From: Casimicrobiaceae bacterium
Lineage (GTDB): Bacteria; Pseudomonadota; Gammaproteobacteria; Burkholderiales; Casimicrobiaceae
Direction of reading: 5' to 3'
Assembly (NCBI GenBank): GCA_026646885.1
Contig: JAPKHK010000014.1
Span: forward strand, 1-64,000
DNA length: 64,000 nucleotides
The position numbers and the translations under genes are program-made. Shown in pieces: positions 1 through 9,740 of the stretch (position 1 is the stretch's first letter; each line of letters opens with the position of its first letter). A model generated the notes under the pieces. That model ran no database searches. It was not told the origin of the DNA and saw only the letters and a list, made by a program, of their open reading frames with translations.

Positions 1-30
1 AATCTGAGCCAGGATCAAACTCTTCAGTTC
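1..30 (-). rRNA. rrs: 16S rRNA, 5' end only (runs off the window)
   Basis: Read on the minus strand, positions 23 down to 4 are the universal 27F primer site AGAGTTTGATCCTGGCTCAG, which sits a few bases inside the 5' end of bacterial 16S rRNA. Only about 30 bases are in the window; the rest lies to the left. The mature 5' end is placed near position 30 by analogy with E. coli and could be off by a few bases. Confidence 0.93.
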
Positions 31-258
31 AATCTCTGCACTTAAAACTCATCACTGACGTTCTCGATACATCTACCCCAGAAACTCAACGCCTCCAGAG
101 CAAACCTATCTACTCGCCCTGCTTCCCTTAAGAAAACAGAGCAAACGTACTGTGTGAGCACTTCATACTCTTCATCCAGGTCGCCTCTTCACCAGGACCT
201 CGGCCCCAGCTCCGCGAACCCCTCAAGGAGCCCCGTGCCCACACTTATCGGCTGTTAC

Positions 259-271
259 TTTTTAAAGATCG
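259..271 (-). promoter_or_regulatory. rrn leader boxA-like antitermination element
   Basis: On the minus strand the leader contains GATCTTTAAAAAG, followed by CAGCCGATAAGTGTGGGC. This resembles boxA (consensus TGCTCTTTAACA) and the sequence that commonly follows it in betaproteobacterial pre-16S leaders. It lies about 20 nt after the predicted transcription start, where NusB/S10 antitermination elements are expected. Positions 31-258 are untranslated leader in which I see no gene. Confidence 0.6.
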
Positions 272-296
272 TGCCGCTAAGCAGCAAAGAGGTGGA

Positions 297-325
297 ATTA
301 TACGAACCTCCTCTCTTCACGTCAA
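297..325 (-). promoter_or_regulatory. rrn operon sigma-70 promoter
   Basis: On the minus strand TTGACG (325-320) is followed by exactly 17 nt and a perfect TATAAT (302-297). This is near consensus and matches the strength expected of an rRNA promoter. The start site is predicted near 290, giving a leader of about 260 nt before the 16S 5' end. No other candidate promoter is visible in 30-398. Confidence 0.85.
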
Positions 326-398
326 TAAGGTTGCAGGATTTGTTTCGACCGGGCCACGCGCCTCGGTTCGCCGGACAGCCTCGGCCTTGAAGCTCCGC

Positions 399-1514
399 TT
401 AGCGGCCTTCACCCATGGACAGGACGAAAAAGACCACCGCCAATACCGCAAGTACCGCCAAGGTGATCTTGATCCAGCTCTTTGGATAGCGGCCCGCGAT
501 CTTCCCGGTCGCCCCATTCTGCACCACTTGGTAAGTCTTGCTTCCGTATTGGTAGGTCACGAGCCAAACGGGGGCGAGGATGTGCTTGAAGGTTTGCGCC
601 GAATACTGCGCGCTCACTTCCAGATTGCGACAGGTATCTCCGGGCACCTGCCCGCGGCACAAGCCATAAAGCTTCTTTTCCATAGCCTCGCGGGCCTTGT
701 GCGCGGCCGAAATCAAATCGATCTGATAACGCTCTACCACCCACCCCGCTACATATTTGGGGTCGTAGGCAAGCAGGCTGTCCTGCGTTGGAAACGGCTC
801 TATGGCGCGCAACAGCTCGGCGCTCACCCCAACCGAGGCGCAAACCAAATCGTCGTCGAAGAAATGGCTCAACTCGCCGCTCGCCGGCTCCCACCGGGTA
901 TGCTGGACGCGCCGCACACGGGCTTCGCCGCGCGAATTGATCGCTTCCTCAGTGGTGTAGTAATGGTAACCGGCCTCCGCCCGCCACTGTGCCTGAGCCT
1001 TGGCGTCGAACGTCCAGTATGGCAAGTAGATCCCATGGACCGTGTCGGTAAGGGCCCGCTTCTTGAGGGCGTTGGGAGCGAACCAAACCTTGCCGTACCA
1101 GGCCCTGATTGCCTCTCGCGCCTGGCCCTCGCTGACCTTGAAGGGCAAGACACTTTCCGGCCGGAAAGCCGCCTTCGTCTGCTCATAAGGAACGAGCTGC
1201 GCCGATCCGCAGAAATCGCAGCGCTGCGCCTGGCGCGCGCGATCGAAGACCGAGATCGCCTGGCAGCTCTGGCATTTGACGGACGTTTTTTCGGCTTGCC
1301 AGCCACGCGCCTCGTCGGGAATGCCGCGCAGCGCGGCGACCAAATCGTGTTCGATCACGCCCCCGTGGGAGGGATCTTCCTGCACGGGCGAGGTGGTGCC
1401 GCAGAAAGGGCACACCAGTGCACCTTTCGCCGGACTCCAATGAGCATCGCCGCCGCAGGCAGGGCAGGCAAACTTATCCCGGGCGAGAGTTTCCCTTTCG
1501 TTGGCGGTGGCCAT
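399..1514 (-). CDS. double zinc-ribbon membrane protein of an SPFH operon
   Basis: The protein is 371 aa. Two CxxC pairs near the N terminus (Cys17/Cys20 and Cys35/Cys38) form a zinc ribbon, and a second set at about residues 80-105 (CQSC and CDFC) forms another. A long uncharacterised middle region follows, and a single hydrophobic segment at about 350-368 is a C-terminal membrane anchor. It is the last gene of a minus-strand operon after the SPFH and DUF4019 genes, 6 nt behind the latter. Zinc-ribbon proteins often sit next to SPFH (stomatin/YdjI-like) genes and may act with them at the membrane. The role is inferred from context only; no catalytic motif was recognised. Confidence 0.75.
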   Translation of the reverse strand: MATANERETLARDKFACPACGGDAHWSPAKGALVCPFCGTTSPVQEDPSHGGVIEHDLVAALRGIPDEARGWQAEKTSVKCQSCQAISVFDRARQAQRCDFCGSAQLVPYEQTKAAFRPESVLPFKVSEGQAREAIRAWYGKVWFAPNALKKRALTDTVHGIYLPYWTFDAKAQAQWRAEAGYHYYTTEEAINSRGEARVRRVQHTRWEPASGELSHFFDDDLVCASVGVSAELLRAIEPFPTQDSLLAYDPKYVAGWVVERYQIDLISAAHKAREAMEKKLYGLCRGQVPGDTCRNLEVSAQYSAQTFKHILAPVWLVTYQYGSKTYQVVQNGATGKIAGRYPKSWIKITLAVLAVLAVVFFVLSMGEGR

Positions 1515-1520
1515 GATCAG

Positions 1521-1952
1521 CTATTTGATGAAATACCCGAGAGGCTTCCAGGCCCCCGCCTCGCGCGTGAGAATGACGGTCTCCTCGGCCTCGAGCTTCC
1601 TTTCGAAACTGGAGAAAAAGCTCAGTACTACATATTCCCCTGCCGGTGCACCCGCCAGTTCGGTCGTGTATTGCGCCACGCGAGGACGCCGCGATTTGGT
1701 TTCGCCAAGCGGCCCGCGCACGCTCTTGAGCACATCGGTCCACTTTTCGGCGGTTGCCTGGGTACGAAAGGCGTCGGCCGCAAGCCGCCAGCTCTCCAGT
1801 CCCTTCCCTTCATCCGTGAGGGCCAACCAAGCCAGAGCCCGCTCACGTGCTTCGCTCACGCGCGGATCGCCGGCCGCCACGGCGTTTCCCGCACCCAACA
1901 GAACGGTCAAGGCAAATGCGATCACCTGGCCCCAGCGTTGTGCTACCTTCAT
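1521..1952 (-). CDS. exported DUF4019-like protein
   Basis: The protein is 143 aa from the ATG at 1952, with a clear Sec signal peptide (positive start, hydrophobic core, AVAAGDP cleavage region) and a small globular domain. The tail ('AGEYVVLSFFSSFERK' to 'AGAWKPLGYFIK') resembles the DUF4019 family of small periplasmic proteins. A GAGGGG ribosome-binding site lies 7 nt upstream of this ATG. A GTG at 1967 that overlaps the SPFH stop codon (GTGA) is an alternative start and would add five residues. It lies between the SPFH and zinc-ribbon genes and is presumably co-transcribed. Its function is unknown; the secreted location is the only firm inference. Confidence 0.7.
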   Translation of the reverse strand: MKVAQRWGQVIAFALTVLLGAGNAVAAGDPRVSEARERALAWLALTDEGKGLESWRLAADAFRTQATAEKWTDVLKSVRGPLGETKSRRPRVAQYTTELAGAPAGEYVVLSFFSSFERKLEAEETVILTREAGAWKPLGYFIK

Positions 1953-1963
1953 GCGCGCGCCCC

Positions 1964-3022
1964 TCACGATGCCATGAACGAGTCAACCGCCGCGCGGGTT
2001 ACTCGCCATTGCGCGCCTATGCGCTTACCCTTCAACTCGCCCGCCTCCAGCGTGGCGATCACATCCGCCTCGGCCACGCCCAGGAGCTGGGCCACCTGCG
2101 CCGGGTTGAGCAACTCCAGGGAGGGTGGCGACGGCGGGGCCGCAGGCGCCGCAGCGGGGGTCGTCTGATTCATGATTCCACCCGGCTGGCTCATCATCTG
2201 CTGGGCCATGGCAAGCCCGACGGCCATTTCCGCGCCTATGCCCCCGGCCCCCGCGCCCTTTTCCAAACCCTGTGCCATCTGGAATTTGACATAGTCGTTG
2301 AGATTGCCTACCGCGGCCATGCTCGAGCGCTTGTCGATGGCTTGCTCGACTTCGGGCGGGACGGAGACGTTCTCGACGATGAAGCTGGTGATTTCCAGTC
2401 CATATTTGCTCGTTGTAGCCGGATTGATCAAGGGGATAAGTGCCGCACCGATCTCGCTGTAGCGCGCGGCTACATCCAGCACCGGAATCTTGGATTGGGC
2501 CAGCGCCTCGCTGAAGACGCTGACGATCCTTGAGCGCATGGTTTCGTTAAACTCGTCGAGCCGGAATTGGTGATCGGTTCCGGCCACCTCCTTGAGGAAA
2601 AGGCGCGGATCGACGATGCGGAAATCATACGTTCCAAACGCGCGCATGCGGACAATGCCGAAATCCTGATCGCGCATCATCACCGGGTTGGCCGTGCCCC
2701 ACTTGTTGCCCGTGAAAAGACGGGTGCTGACGAAATACACATCGGCTTTGAATGGCGACTCGAAACCATACTTCCAGCCCTTGAGGTCGGTGAGTATAGG
2801 GATGTTGTCCGTCACTAGCTCGTGCTTGCCAGGCGCAAAGGTGTCACCAAATTGTCCGAGATAGACGAACTGGGCGATCTGGCTCTCGCGCACGATCAGC
2901 TGGGCCCCGCGCTTAATCTCTTTGTCCTCGTCAGGGAAGCGGTAGGAAAGCGTATCTCGCGAATCGTCCACCCATTCGATGATGTCGATGAATTGCTTAG
3001 TTATAAAATCCAGTATGGCCAT
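1964..3022 (-). CDS. SPFH-domain protein with C-terminal helix-turn-helix
   Basis: The protein is 352 aa. Residues from about 20 to 230 look like the SPFH/Band-7 fold of the YdjI ('virion core protein') group, with long beta-rich stretches such as 'YLGQFGDTFAPGKHEL' and 'YGLEITSFIVENVSVPPEV'. A Gly/Met/Ala-rich low-complexity stretch (about 255-295) follows. The last 50 residues ('LNPAQVAQLLGVAEADVIAT' onwards) resemble an excisionase/MerR-type helix-turn-helix. SPFH proteins form membrane-associated oligomeric scaffolds. A GGAGG site stands 8 nt before the ATG. It is first in an operon with the DUF4019 and zinc-ribbon genes. The terminal helix-turn-helix is unusual and may be a protein-binding rather than a DNA-binding module. 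Confidence 0.8.
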   Translation of the reverse strand: MAILDFITKQFIDIIEWVDDSRDTLSYRFPDEDKEIKRGAQLIVRESQIAQFVYLGQFGDTFAPGKHELVTDNIPILTDLKGWKYGFESPFKADVYFVSTRLFTGNKWGTANPVMMRDQDFGIVRMRAFGTYDFRIVDPRLFLKEVAGTDHQFRLDEFNETMRSRIVSVFSEALAQSKIPVLDVAARYSEIGAALIPLINPATTSKYGLEITSFIVENVSVPPEVEQAIDKRSSMAAVGNLNDYVKFQMAQGLEKGAGAGGIGAEMAVGLAMAQQMMSQPGGIMNQTTPAAAPAAPPSPPSLELLNPAQVAQLLGVAEADVIATLEAGELKGKRIGAQWRVTRAAVDSFMAS

Positions 3023-3049
3023 GCTCTTGTCCTCCGTGCCGGTAATCGA

Positions 3050-3820
3050 TCAGCGCTTCTTGGCTTCTGACTTGCTGTCGCCAACAGGCTTTCCCGCCTC
3101 CGCAACCCTCGCGAATTCCTTCTCCAGCGCGTCCCGAGACAGCGCCCCGGAGACGATGCGGCCATCCCGGAACACCATGGTCGGCGTCGCGTTGATGCGG
3201 TACTTCTGTCCCAGTGCGATGACCTTCTCCACGGGACTATCGCAATTGACGTCGCTGATCGGCATTACGTTCTGGAGCATAAAATCGTAATAGGCCTTGG
3301 CTCGATCGGCGGCGCACCAGATCATTTTTGACTTACGCGCGGCATCCGGATGCAAGGACTCGATCGGGAGCAAAAAGGTGTACATAGTGACGTTGTCCAT
3401 GTCCTTCAGCTCGTTCTCTAGGCGTCTACAAAAGGGGCAGTCTGTATCGGAAAAAATCGCGATCTCGCGCTCCCCTTTGCCACGCACCGCCTTGATCGCC
3501 AGATCGAGCGGCAGTTCGTTCCAGGGCAGCACCCGCAGCTTCTGCATGCGCTCGCCGGTGAGGCTCACCATGCGTTCGATGTCGATGATCTCGCCCAGGA
3601 AGAGGTAGTTGACTTTGGCATCGGTGTAGACCAGACGGTCGCCCACCATGGCTTCGTAAAGACCCAGCACGTTACTCTTGGCGACGTGGCTGACTTCCGC
3701 TTTGGGAAAGCGGGTTTCGATCAACCTCTTGATGCGGGCCTCGTCACCTCCGGAGGCCGAGGCTGCCGCGGCCAGCGAGCCGAAAAGGAGAAGGCCAAAA
3801 ATGCGAAACAGGAGATTCAT
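3050..3820 (-). CDS. dsbC: thiol:disulfide interchange protein DsbC
   Basis: The protein is 256 aa with an N-terminal signal peptide. An N-terminal dimerisation domain (about 25-80) is followed by a thioredoxin fold with the redox motif CPFC at about residues 129-132 and the cis-proline loop 'NATPTMVF' near 215. DsbC is a periplasmic disulfide isomerase kept reduced by DsbD. A further cysteine pair (WCAAD and NCDSP) matches the structural disulfide of DsbC. The length and domain order are typical. It stands alone on the minus strand, 27 nt before the SPFH gene. The lysine-rich tail (SKSEAKKR) is the only unremarkable addition. Confidence 0.93.
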   Translation of the reverse strand: MNLLFRIFGLLLFGSLAAAASASGGDEARIKRLIETRFPKAEVSHVAKSNVLGLYEAMVGDRLVYTDAKVNYLFLGEIIDIERMVSLTGERMQKLRVLPWNELPLDLAIKAVRGKGEREIAIFSDTDCPFCRRLENELKDMDNVTMYTFLLPIESLHPDAARKSKMIWCAADRAKAYYDFMLQNVMPISDVNCDSPVEKVIALGQKYRINATPTMVFRDGRIVSGALSRDALEKEFARVAEAGKPVGDSKSEAKKR

Positions 3821-4138
3821 GAGCTTCTTTCAAGTAGTGGCGGGTGGCCCCTTGGACAGTCTAGCGCGGCGTCGGTTGCGCCAACAGGCGACCGATTATG
3901 CCTGATTCGCAGCCCATGGACAGCCCCGGTTTCATTGCCAAACGGCCTTGCGCATCGTTTCTTTCTGGAACCTGCGTCAAGGTCCGAGGCTTGGCGGCGG
4001 CATCGGGGCACCCGGTAGTGCAGCGCTGCGGTGGAGCCCAACTGGAGTGCGATTCGAGGCCACGGTCCCGCGGCGCGCGCACGAATGCGCCATCAATTAA
4101 GCACGCGCCGTCAAGCACCACGCCGTAGCCCTTGCCGC
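3821..4138. other. 318-bp gap between hslV and dsbC, no gene seen
   Basis: This is where hslU would be expected after hslV. Translating the minus strand gives only short frames without AAA+ motifs or any resemblance to the HslU C terminus. It probably carries the dsbC promoter region, but no convincing -35/-10 pair stands out. Confidence 0.6.
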
Positions 4139-4687
4139 TCAGTTCCACTCGAGCGTTTCGATGACATGCTGTTGGTTGGTGTAGATGCACAGATCGCCAG
4201 CGATGCCGAGCGCCCTTTTGACGATATCGGGAGCCGAAAGGTCCGTATTCTCCAGGAGCGCCCGCGCCGCCGCTTGGGCGTAGGGTCCGCCAGATCCAAT
4301 CGCGACGATCCCGAACTCGGGCTCCAGCACGTCGCCGTTGCCGGTGATGATGAGTGAGCTTTGCCGGTCCGCAACAGCGAGCATGGCTTCGAGCCGCCGC
4401 AGAATTCGGTCGGAACGCCAGTCCTTGGCGAGCTCGACAGCGGCGCGCTGCAGATGGCCCTGATGCTTCTCCAGCTTGGCTTCGAAGCGCTCGAAGAGCG
4501 TAAAGGCGTCGGCCGTGGCGCCAGCAAACCCCGCCAATACCCGCTCATGATGGAGCCGCCGCACCTTCCGGGCGGTAGCCTTGACGACGACGTTGCCCAG
4601 TGTGACCTGACCGTCGCCTCCCAGGGCAACACCGCTGGGGCGACGCACCGATAGGATGGTAGTGCCGTGAAAAGTGGTTTCAGTCAT
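4139..4687 (-). CDS. hslV: ATP-dependent protease peptidase subunit HslV
   Basis: The protein is 182 aa from the ATG at 4687 ('[16 protein letters not shown]'); an earlier ATG at 4711 would add eight residues. The N-terminal threonine nucleophile lies in GTTILSVRR after a 7-residue propeptide-like extension. The family blocks [44 protein letters not shown] and [15 protein letters not shown] are all present. HslV is the proteolytic ring of HslUV and works with the AAA+ unfoldase HslU in the cytoplasm. In betaproteobacteria hslU usually follows hslV directly. Here the next 318 bp hold no HslU sequence, so the partner must be elsewhere or missing. Confidence 0.95.
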   Translation of the reverse strand: MTETTFHGTTILSVRRPSGVALGGDGQVTLGNVVVKATARKVRRLHHERVLAGFAGATADAFTLFERFEAKLEKHQGHLQRAAVELAKDWRSDRILRRLEAMLAVADRQSSLIITGNGDVLEPEFGIVAIGSGGPYAQAAARALLENTDLSAPDIVKRALGIAGDLCIYTNQQHVIETLEWN

Positions 4688-4744
4688 GGTAGATCGGGAC
4701 AGGCGTGGCATTCACCGAACGACTCGGGGCGTGGCCGGCCCTCC

Positions 4745-5908
4745 TCAGCGCTTGATGGTCGGAAAGCAGGCAGCGTTGATACCGATGAGCAAAAGCAGCG
4801 CTTGAACGATCGGTGCGAGACCGATGATGCGCAATGGTTTGCCAGTGGCGTGGGGATGGTTCAAGACGTTGAACAACGCGCCGGCGCATACGAAATCGAT
4901 GCGATCGACCCCCGCCATGTCGATGGTGAGGACGTTATGGCGCTCGACATAGTCGAACAAGCCTGAGACCTGGGGCTCGGCAGGGCCAAGCAGGTTGCCC
5001 AAGCAGATGTAATGGTCATCCGCCGCCGCGGCCGGCTGCGCCGGCTGCTGCTCTTCCACGGCCTTTATCTGCGCTTTGGTGAGCGGCTCCCAGGAGGGCG
5101 GTGACACCTCGAACGTGACAGCGTAGTTGATGGCGCACTCCTCGAATGCGCCCTGGTCGTTGAGCCACTGCCAGACCTCGAGCAATAGCAGCCAGTGCCC
5201 TTCGTTCTGGCGCTCGCCGACGACCGCGCTTTCGGTCATCAGCTTGTGCAAATGGTCGAGACCGGTCCACTGCAGCGAGTAGGCCTTTCGGCGCAGGCCC
5301 CGCAGGACATCGGCGAAAGCGCGGGCGGCATCGTCATCGGTGCCTATCATTCCGGTCACGTCGAGCTGCACTTGCGGCTGGGATTCGGTGACCTTCTTGA
5401 GCGCCGGAAGCTGGTTGGCTTCATCCAGCGTCAGCCGCCCGGTAAACGCGACAAACCCCTTGCCGACCGGTCGTTGCGGCTTGACCGGCTTGCCGCCGCG
5501 CCGCTCGTCCCACACCGGCGCCGAGCGCTCGAACACCACCACATACTTAAGCGAATAGTCCTCGTAGGCCTGGCGGTCCCCGGCCCGATGCAGCAAATCG
5601 AAAAGCGCCGCCCAGGCCAGCGCCGAGCGTTTGGTCTCGGCCTCGCGCACGACCGAGTCCGCCAGCAGCTTCCGGGCTGCGTCGATTTGTCCGTTAGCAA
5701 ACAGCAGCGCGGCATTTTCCAGCGCTGGACATAACCCCGGCTGACTCTCCGTGACCTCGATGTCCGCGGCAAGCGGCCTCCAAATGGTCGACTTCCCTTC
5801 TCGCGTGAGGTTGTCCCCCGCCGGCGCAACATCCTTGGCCGGAGCGGCGTCGCGAGTCGCGGACCCCTTGGGCTTCGGAGCGGGCTTGGAGAAGATCGAA
5901 AAGGCCAT
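4745..5908 (-). CDS. STAS-domain protein
   Basis: The protein is 387 aa from the ATG at 5908 ('MAFSIFSKPAPKPKG'); the frame is open further upstream but coding similarity begins here. After a charged, Pro/Ala-rich N terminus comes a helical region (about 60-130) resembling other bacterial STAS-fold proteins, a central segment 'GFVAFTGRLTLDEANQLPAL', and a C-terminal STAS-like domain ('VLTIDMAGVDRIDFVCAGAL' to 'IIGLAPIVQALLLLIGI'). STAS domains bind nucleotides or act as anti-anti-sigma-type phospho-switches, and they also occur in Mla lipid transport. No partner kinase gene is nearby. It is 57 nt upstream of hslV on the same strand, so the two may be co-transcribed. Its specific role is unknown. 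Confidence 0.75.
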   Translation of the reverse strand: MAFSIFSKPAPKPKGSATRDAAPAKDVAPAGDNLTREGKSTIWRPLAADIEVTESQPGLCPALENAALLFANGQIDAARKLLADSVVREAETKRSALAWAALFDLLHRAGDRQAYEDYSLKYVVVFERSAPVWDERRGGKPVKPQRPVGKGFVAFTGRLTLDEANQLPALKKVTESQPQVQLDVTGMIGTDDDAARAFADVLRGLRRKAYSLQWTGLDHLHKLMTESAVVGERQNEGHWLLLLEVWQWLNDQGAFEECAINYAVTFEVSPPSWEPLTKAQIKAVEEQQPAQPAAAADDHYICLGNLLGPAEPQVSGLFDYVERHNVLTIDMAGVDRIDFVCAGALFNVLNHPHATGKPLRIIGLAPIVQALLLLIGINAACFPTIKR

Positions 5909-6188
5909 GTCGTCAAGACGAAAAACCGGGGAAGGTATTATCGACCGATCATTTCGCCATGGCAAGCGCTCTCGCGGCCCCTGCGGGCAACGCGATGATT
6001 CCTGGCGTGAGAGGTAACACCCACTGTAACAGCGCCGACGCAAAAGCGCTATTTTCAGGATAATGGCATAGCCCCGAGTCGGAGCTGGAGGTGCCGGAGA
6101 AATCTGAGCCTCGGGGCGGCACCCGGCGCAGCGCGTATAATCCGCCGTTCCTTGCGGCGGTCCGGATCCGCCTCTGAGCCCGATCGAC

Positions 6189-7808
<1,620 letters not shown>

Positions 7809-7846
7809 CCGCGCGCCGGTCGCCGATTACCTTCAAAAGTAGGGGG

Positions 7847-8149
7847 GAAGCCGGCCGATAAGCCGGGTTCTGTCGTGGACCGTCATTCATCTAGGCGCCG
7901 AGTTACCCCGGCGCTCGAGCTACCTACCCGCAGACTCGGCGAGCCGCGTCATCGTCTGCCTATTTGGTATTGCTCCGGATGGAGGTTACCGCGTTTCACC
8001 CGCGACACATAAAGCGCCGCGACTCGTCTCTGTGGCCCTATTCCTCGCCTCACGGCGTCCGGCCGTTAGCCGGCATCCTGCTCTGTGGAGCCCGGACTTT
8101 CCTCTGCGCACCCGAAGGTTCGCAGCGACGGTCTAGCCGGCTTCCCTTG
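7847..8149 (-). ncRNA. rnpB: RNase P RNA (class A)
   Basis: On the minus strand the 5' half holds the conserved block GAGGAAAGTCCGGGCTCC, and the 3' half holds CGACAGAACCCGGCTTATC, both universal in bacterial type A RNase P RNA. The 5' end (GGGAAGCCGGCTAGACC) can pair with the 3' end (GGCCGGCTTCCCC) to form helix P1. The RNA is about 300 nt, shorter than the 377 nt of E. coli. It is the catalytic subunit that matures tRNA 5' ends with RnpA. Small open frames across it are not genes. The ends are estimated from the P1 pairing. Confidence 0.93.
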
Positions 8150-8154
8150 GCGAC

Positions 8155-8160
8155 ATCATA
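8155..8160 (-). promoter_or_regulatory. rnpB -10 element
   Basis: TATGAT on the minus strand lies 6 nt before the predicted 5' end of the RNase P RNA, the spacing expected of a -10 box. The hexamer 17 nt further upstream (CAGCGG) matches -35 poorly, so only the -10 is called. Confidence 0.55.
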
Positions 8161-8186
8161 CCAAGTGACGCGCCAGCCCGCTGCCT

Positions 8187-8277
8187 TTCTCGTTACCAGC
8201 CACTGAGTTCTCGTTTCTCGTTGCCGGGATTTGGTCTCGTATTTTCTAGTCTCTAGTTTCTAGACACTAGTTTCTAG
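8187..8277. repeat. heptamer repeats (TTCTCGT, then NNNCTAG x5)
   Basis: TTCTCGT occurs at 8187, 8208 and 8215. From 8243 to 8277 five exact tandem 7-mers follow with CTAG at the end of each unit (TTTCTAG, TCTCTAG, TTTCTAG, ACACTAG, TTTCTAG). The array runs into the 3' end of folE2, whose stop codon at 8269-8267 lies inside it, so the last folE2 codons are repeat-derived. Confidence 0.8.
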
Positions 8278-9082
8278 AAGCTGCCCCCACGCCACTGATC
8301 TCGGCATAGGCCGAGTGATTGTGGATCGACTCGTAGTTCTCCGAAGCCACGGTGAATTTGCCGATGCGCGGATCGCGCTGCAAGCGCAAAGCCAGATCGC
8401 GCACCAGATCCTCGACGAATTTCGGGTTGTCGTAGGCCCGCTCGGTGACGTGTTTTTCGTCGGGTCGCTTCAAGAGCCCGTATACCGCGCAGGAAGCTTC
8501 GTCTTCGGCGATGCGCGCCAGCTCTTCCAACGACACCTCGCCCCACACCTCGGCGCGCAGGGTGATGCGGGAACGCTGGTTGTGAGCGCCGTAGTCGCTG
8601 ATCTTTTTCGAACAAGGGCAAAGGCTCGTGACCGGCGCGCTCAGTTCCATGGTGAGGCAAATCTGGTCTTCGCTCTCGCCTTCGGCGATCAGCGCCGCTT
8701 CATAATCGAGCAGGCTCTCCACCCCGGAGACCGGCGCCGTCTTGCGAATGAAGTAGGGAAAGCGCATTTCCAGATAGCCGGATTGGGCATCGAGGTGATC
8801 GAGCATGTCGGCAAACATCTGCTGAAAACTCCAGCGATCGATGGGCTCGCGATGCAGTTCCAGAATCTCCACGAAGCGCGACATGTGCGTGCCCTTGACC
8901 TGCGGCGGCAGGCCGACGTACATCGCCAGATCGGCAATGGTGTGCTGCGGCACACCCGGCTTGCCCGAGCGCACGACGACCGGATAGCGCAGCCCTTTGA
9001 CGCCGACCTTGTTGATGGCCAGGCCGCGCGCGTCGGGAAGAGCCTGCGTATCGGGGAGCAACAGTTTCTCTGGAGCGTTCAC
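8267..9082 (-). CDS. folE2: GTP cyclohydrolase FolE2 (type IB)
   Basis: The protein is 271 aa from a GTG at 9082, chosen because AAAGGA lies 6 nt upstream and the product begins 'NAPEKLLLPDTQALPDARG', as FolE2 proteins do. FolE2 converts GTP to 7,8-dihydroneopterin triphosphate for folate (and queuosine/THMPT) synthesis, often as a zinc-independent replacement for FolE. The conserved block SLCPCSKKISDYGAHNQRS carries the metal-binding Cys, and 'ENYESIHNHSAY' near the C terminus is typical. The last codons lie in a CTAG heptamer array. The GPx-like gene lies upstream on the same strand, 31 nt away. Confidence 0.92.
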   Translation of the reverse strand: MNAPEKLLLPDTQALPDARGLAINKVGVKGLRYPVVVRSGKPGVPQHTIADLAMYVGLPPQVKGTHMSRFVEILELHREPIDRWSFQQMFADMLDHLDAQSGYLEMRFPYFIRKTAPVSGVESLLDYEAALIAEGESEDQICLTMELSAPVTSLCPCSKKISDYGAHNQRSRITLRAEVWGEVSLEELARIAEDEASCAVYGLLKRPDEKHVTERAYDNPKFVEDLVRDLALRLQRDPRIGKFTVASENYESIHNHSAYAEISGVGAASRN

Positions 9083-9113
9083 GATCGTTCCTTTGCGAAG
9101 AAATGGAGACAGT

Positions 9114-9740
9114 TCAACGGGTGCTGCCGCCGGGAGCAGCCAACATCTGCTCCAGAGCGGCCAACAACTCCGGCGATTCCGGGTTGACGCGGGTACCGAA
9201 AGCAAGCACTCGCTCGCCGCGCCGGTCGATCAGGTACTTGTGGAAATTCCAGCGCGGCGGCGAACCGGTGCGCCGCGCCAAATCCTGGAACAAGGGATTC
9301 GCGGCTTCACCCCTCACTGACGACTTCTCGAACATAGGGAAATCGACCGCATAGGTGAGGCGACAGAAATCAGCGATCTGGGCGTTGCTCTCCAGTTCCT
9401 GTCCGCCGAAATCCGCGGAAGGAAAACCCAAAACTACCAAACCCTGTTTCTCGTAGCGGCCGAACACCCGCTCCAAGCCTTCGAACTGTGGCGTAAAGCC
9501 GCACTTGCTGGCGGTGTTGACCACCAAGATCACCTTGCCGCGATAATCACAGAGCGAAACCGACTTGCCATCTTGCAGGCGCTTGAACTGGTGATTGAGC
9601 CCCGCCGGGCAGGATTCTGCCGCCAGAGCCTGCCCGGCGGCCAAAAGAACCACAGCAGTGGTGAGGGAAAGCAGCAGCGCTTCGCCCAAGACAAACCACG
9701 GCGTGGCGCGATCATTCCGGGTAATTCGTCGTGTGTACAT
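9114..9740 (-). CDS. exported glutathione peroxidase-like thiol peroxidase
   Basis: The protein is 208 aa from the ATG at 9740 ('MYTRRITRN'). An N-terminal hydrophobic segment ending GQALAAES suggests export or a membrane anchor. The GPx fold follows, with the peroxidatic Cys in NTASKCGFTPQFEGLE and the conserved Trp-Asn in PRWNFHKYLIDR. The motif that is FPCNQF in classical GPx reads FPSADF here, so the tetrad glutamine and the neighbouring Cys are replaced. Such variants are known among bacterial GPx-like proteins and probably use thioredoxin-type reductants. An upstream ATG at 9806 is possible but would place basic residues before the signal. It may share a transcript with folE2. Confidence 0.85.
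   Translation of the reverse strand: MYTRRITRNDRATPWFVLGEALLLSLTTAVVLLAAGQALAAESCPAGLNHQFKRLQDGKSVSLCDYRGKVILVVNTASKCGFTPQFEGLERVFGRYEKQGLVVLGFPSADFGGQELESNAQIADFCRLTYAVDFPMFEKSSVRGEAANPLFQDLARRTGSPPRWNFHKYLIDRRGERVLAFGTRVNPESPELLAALEQMLAAPGGSTR

Noticed and set aside
387..2168. 593-codon plus-strand open frame
   Set aside because: Antisense to the zinc-ribbon and DUF4019 genes, whose products have clear motifs and a signal peptide; the plus frame has no recognisable domain.
7964..8206. 80-codon frame on the plus strand
   Set aside because: Lies antisense to and across RNase P RNA, which explains the conservation.
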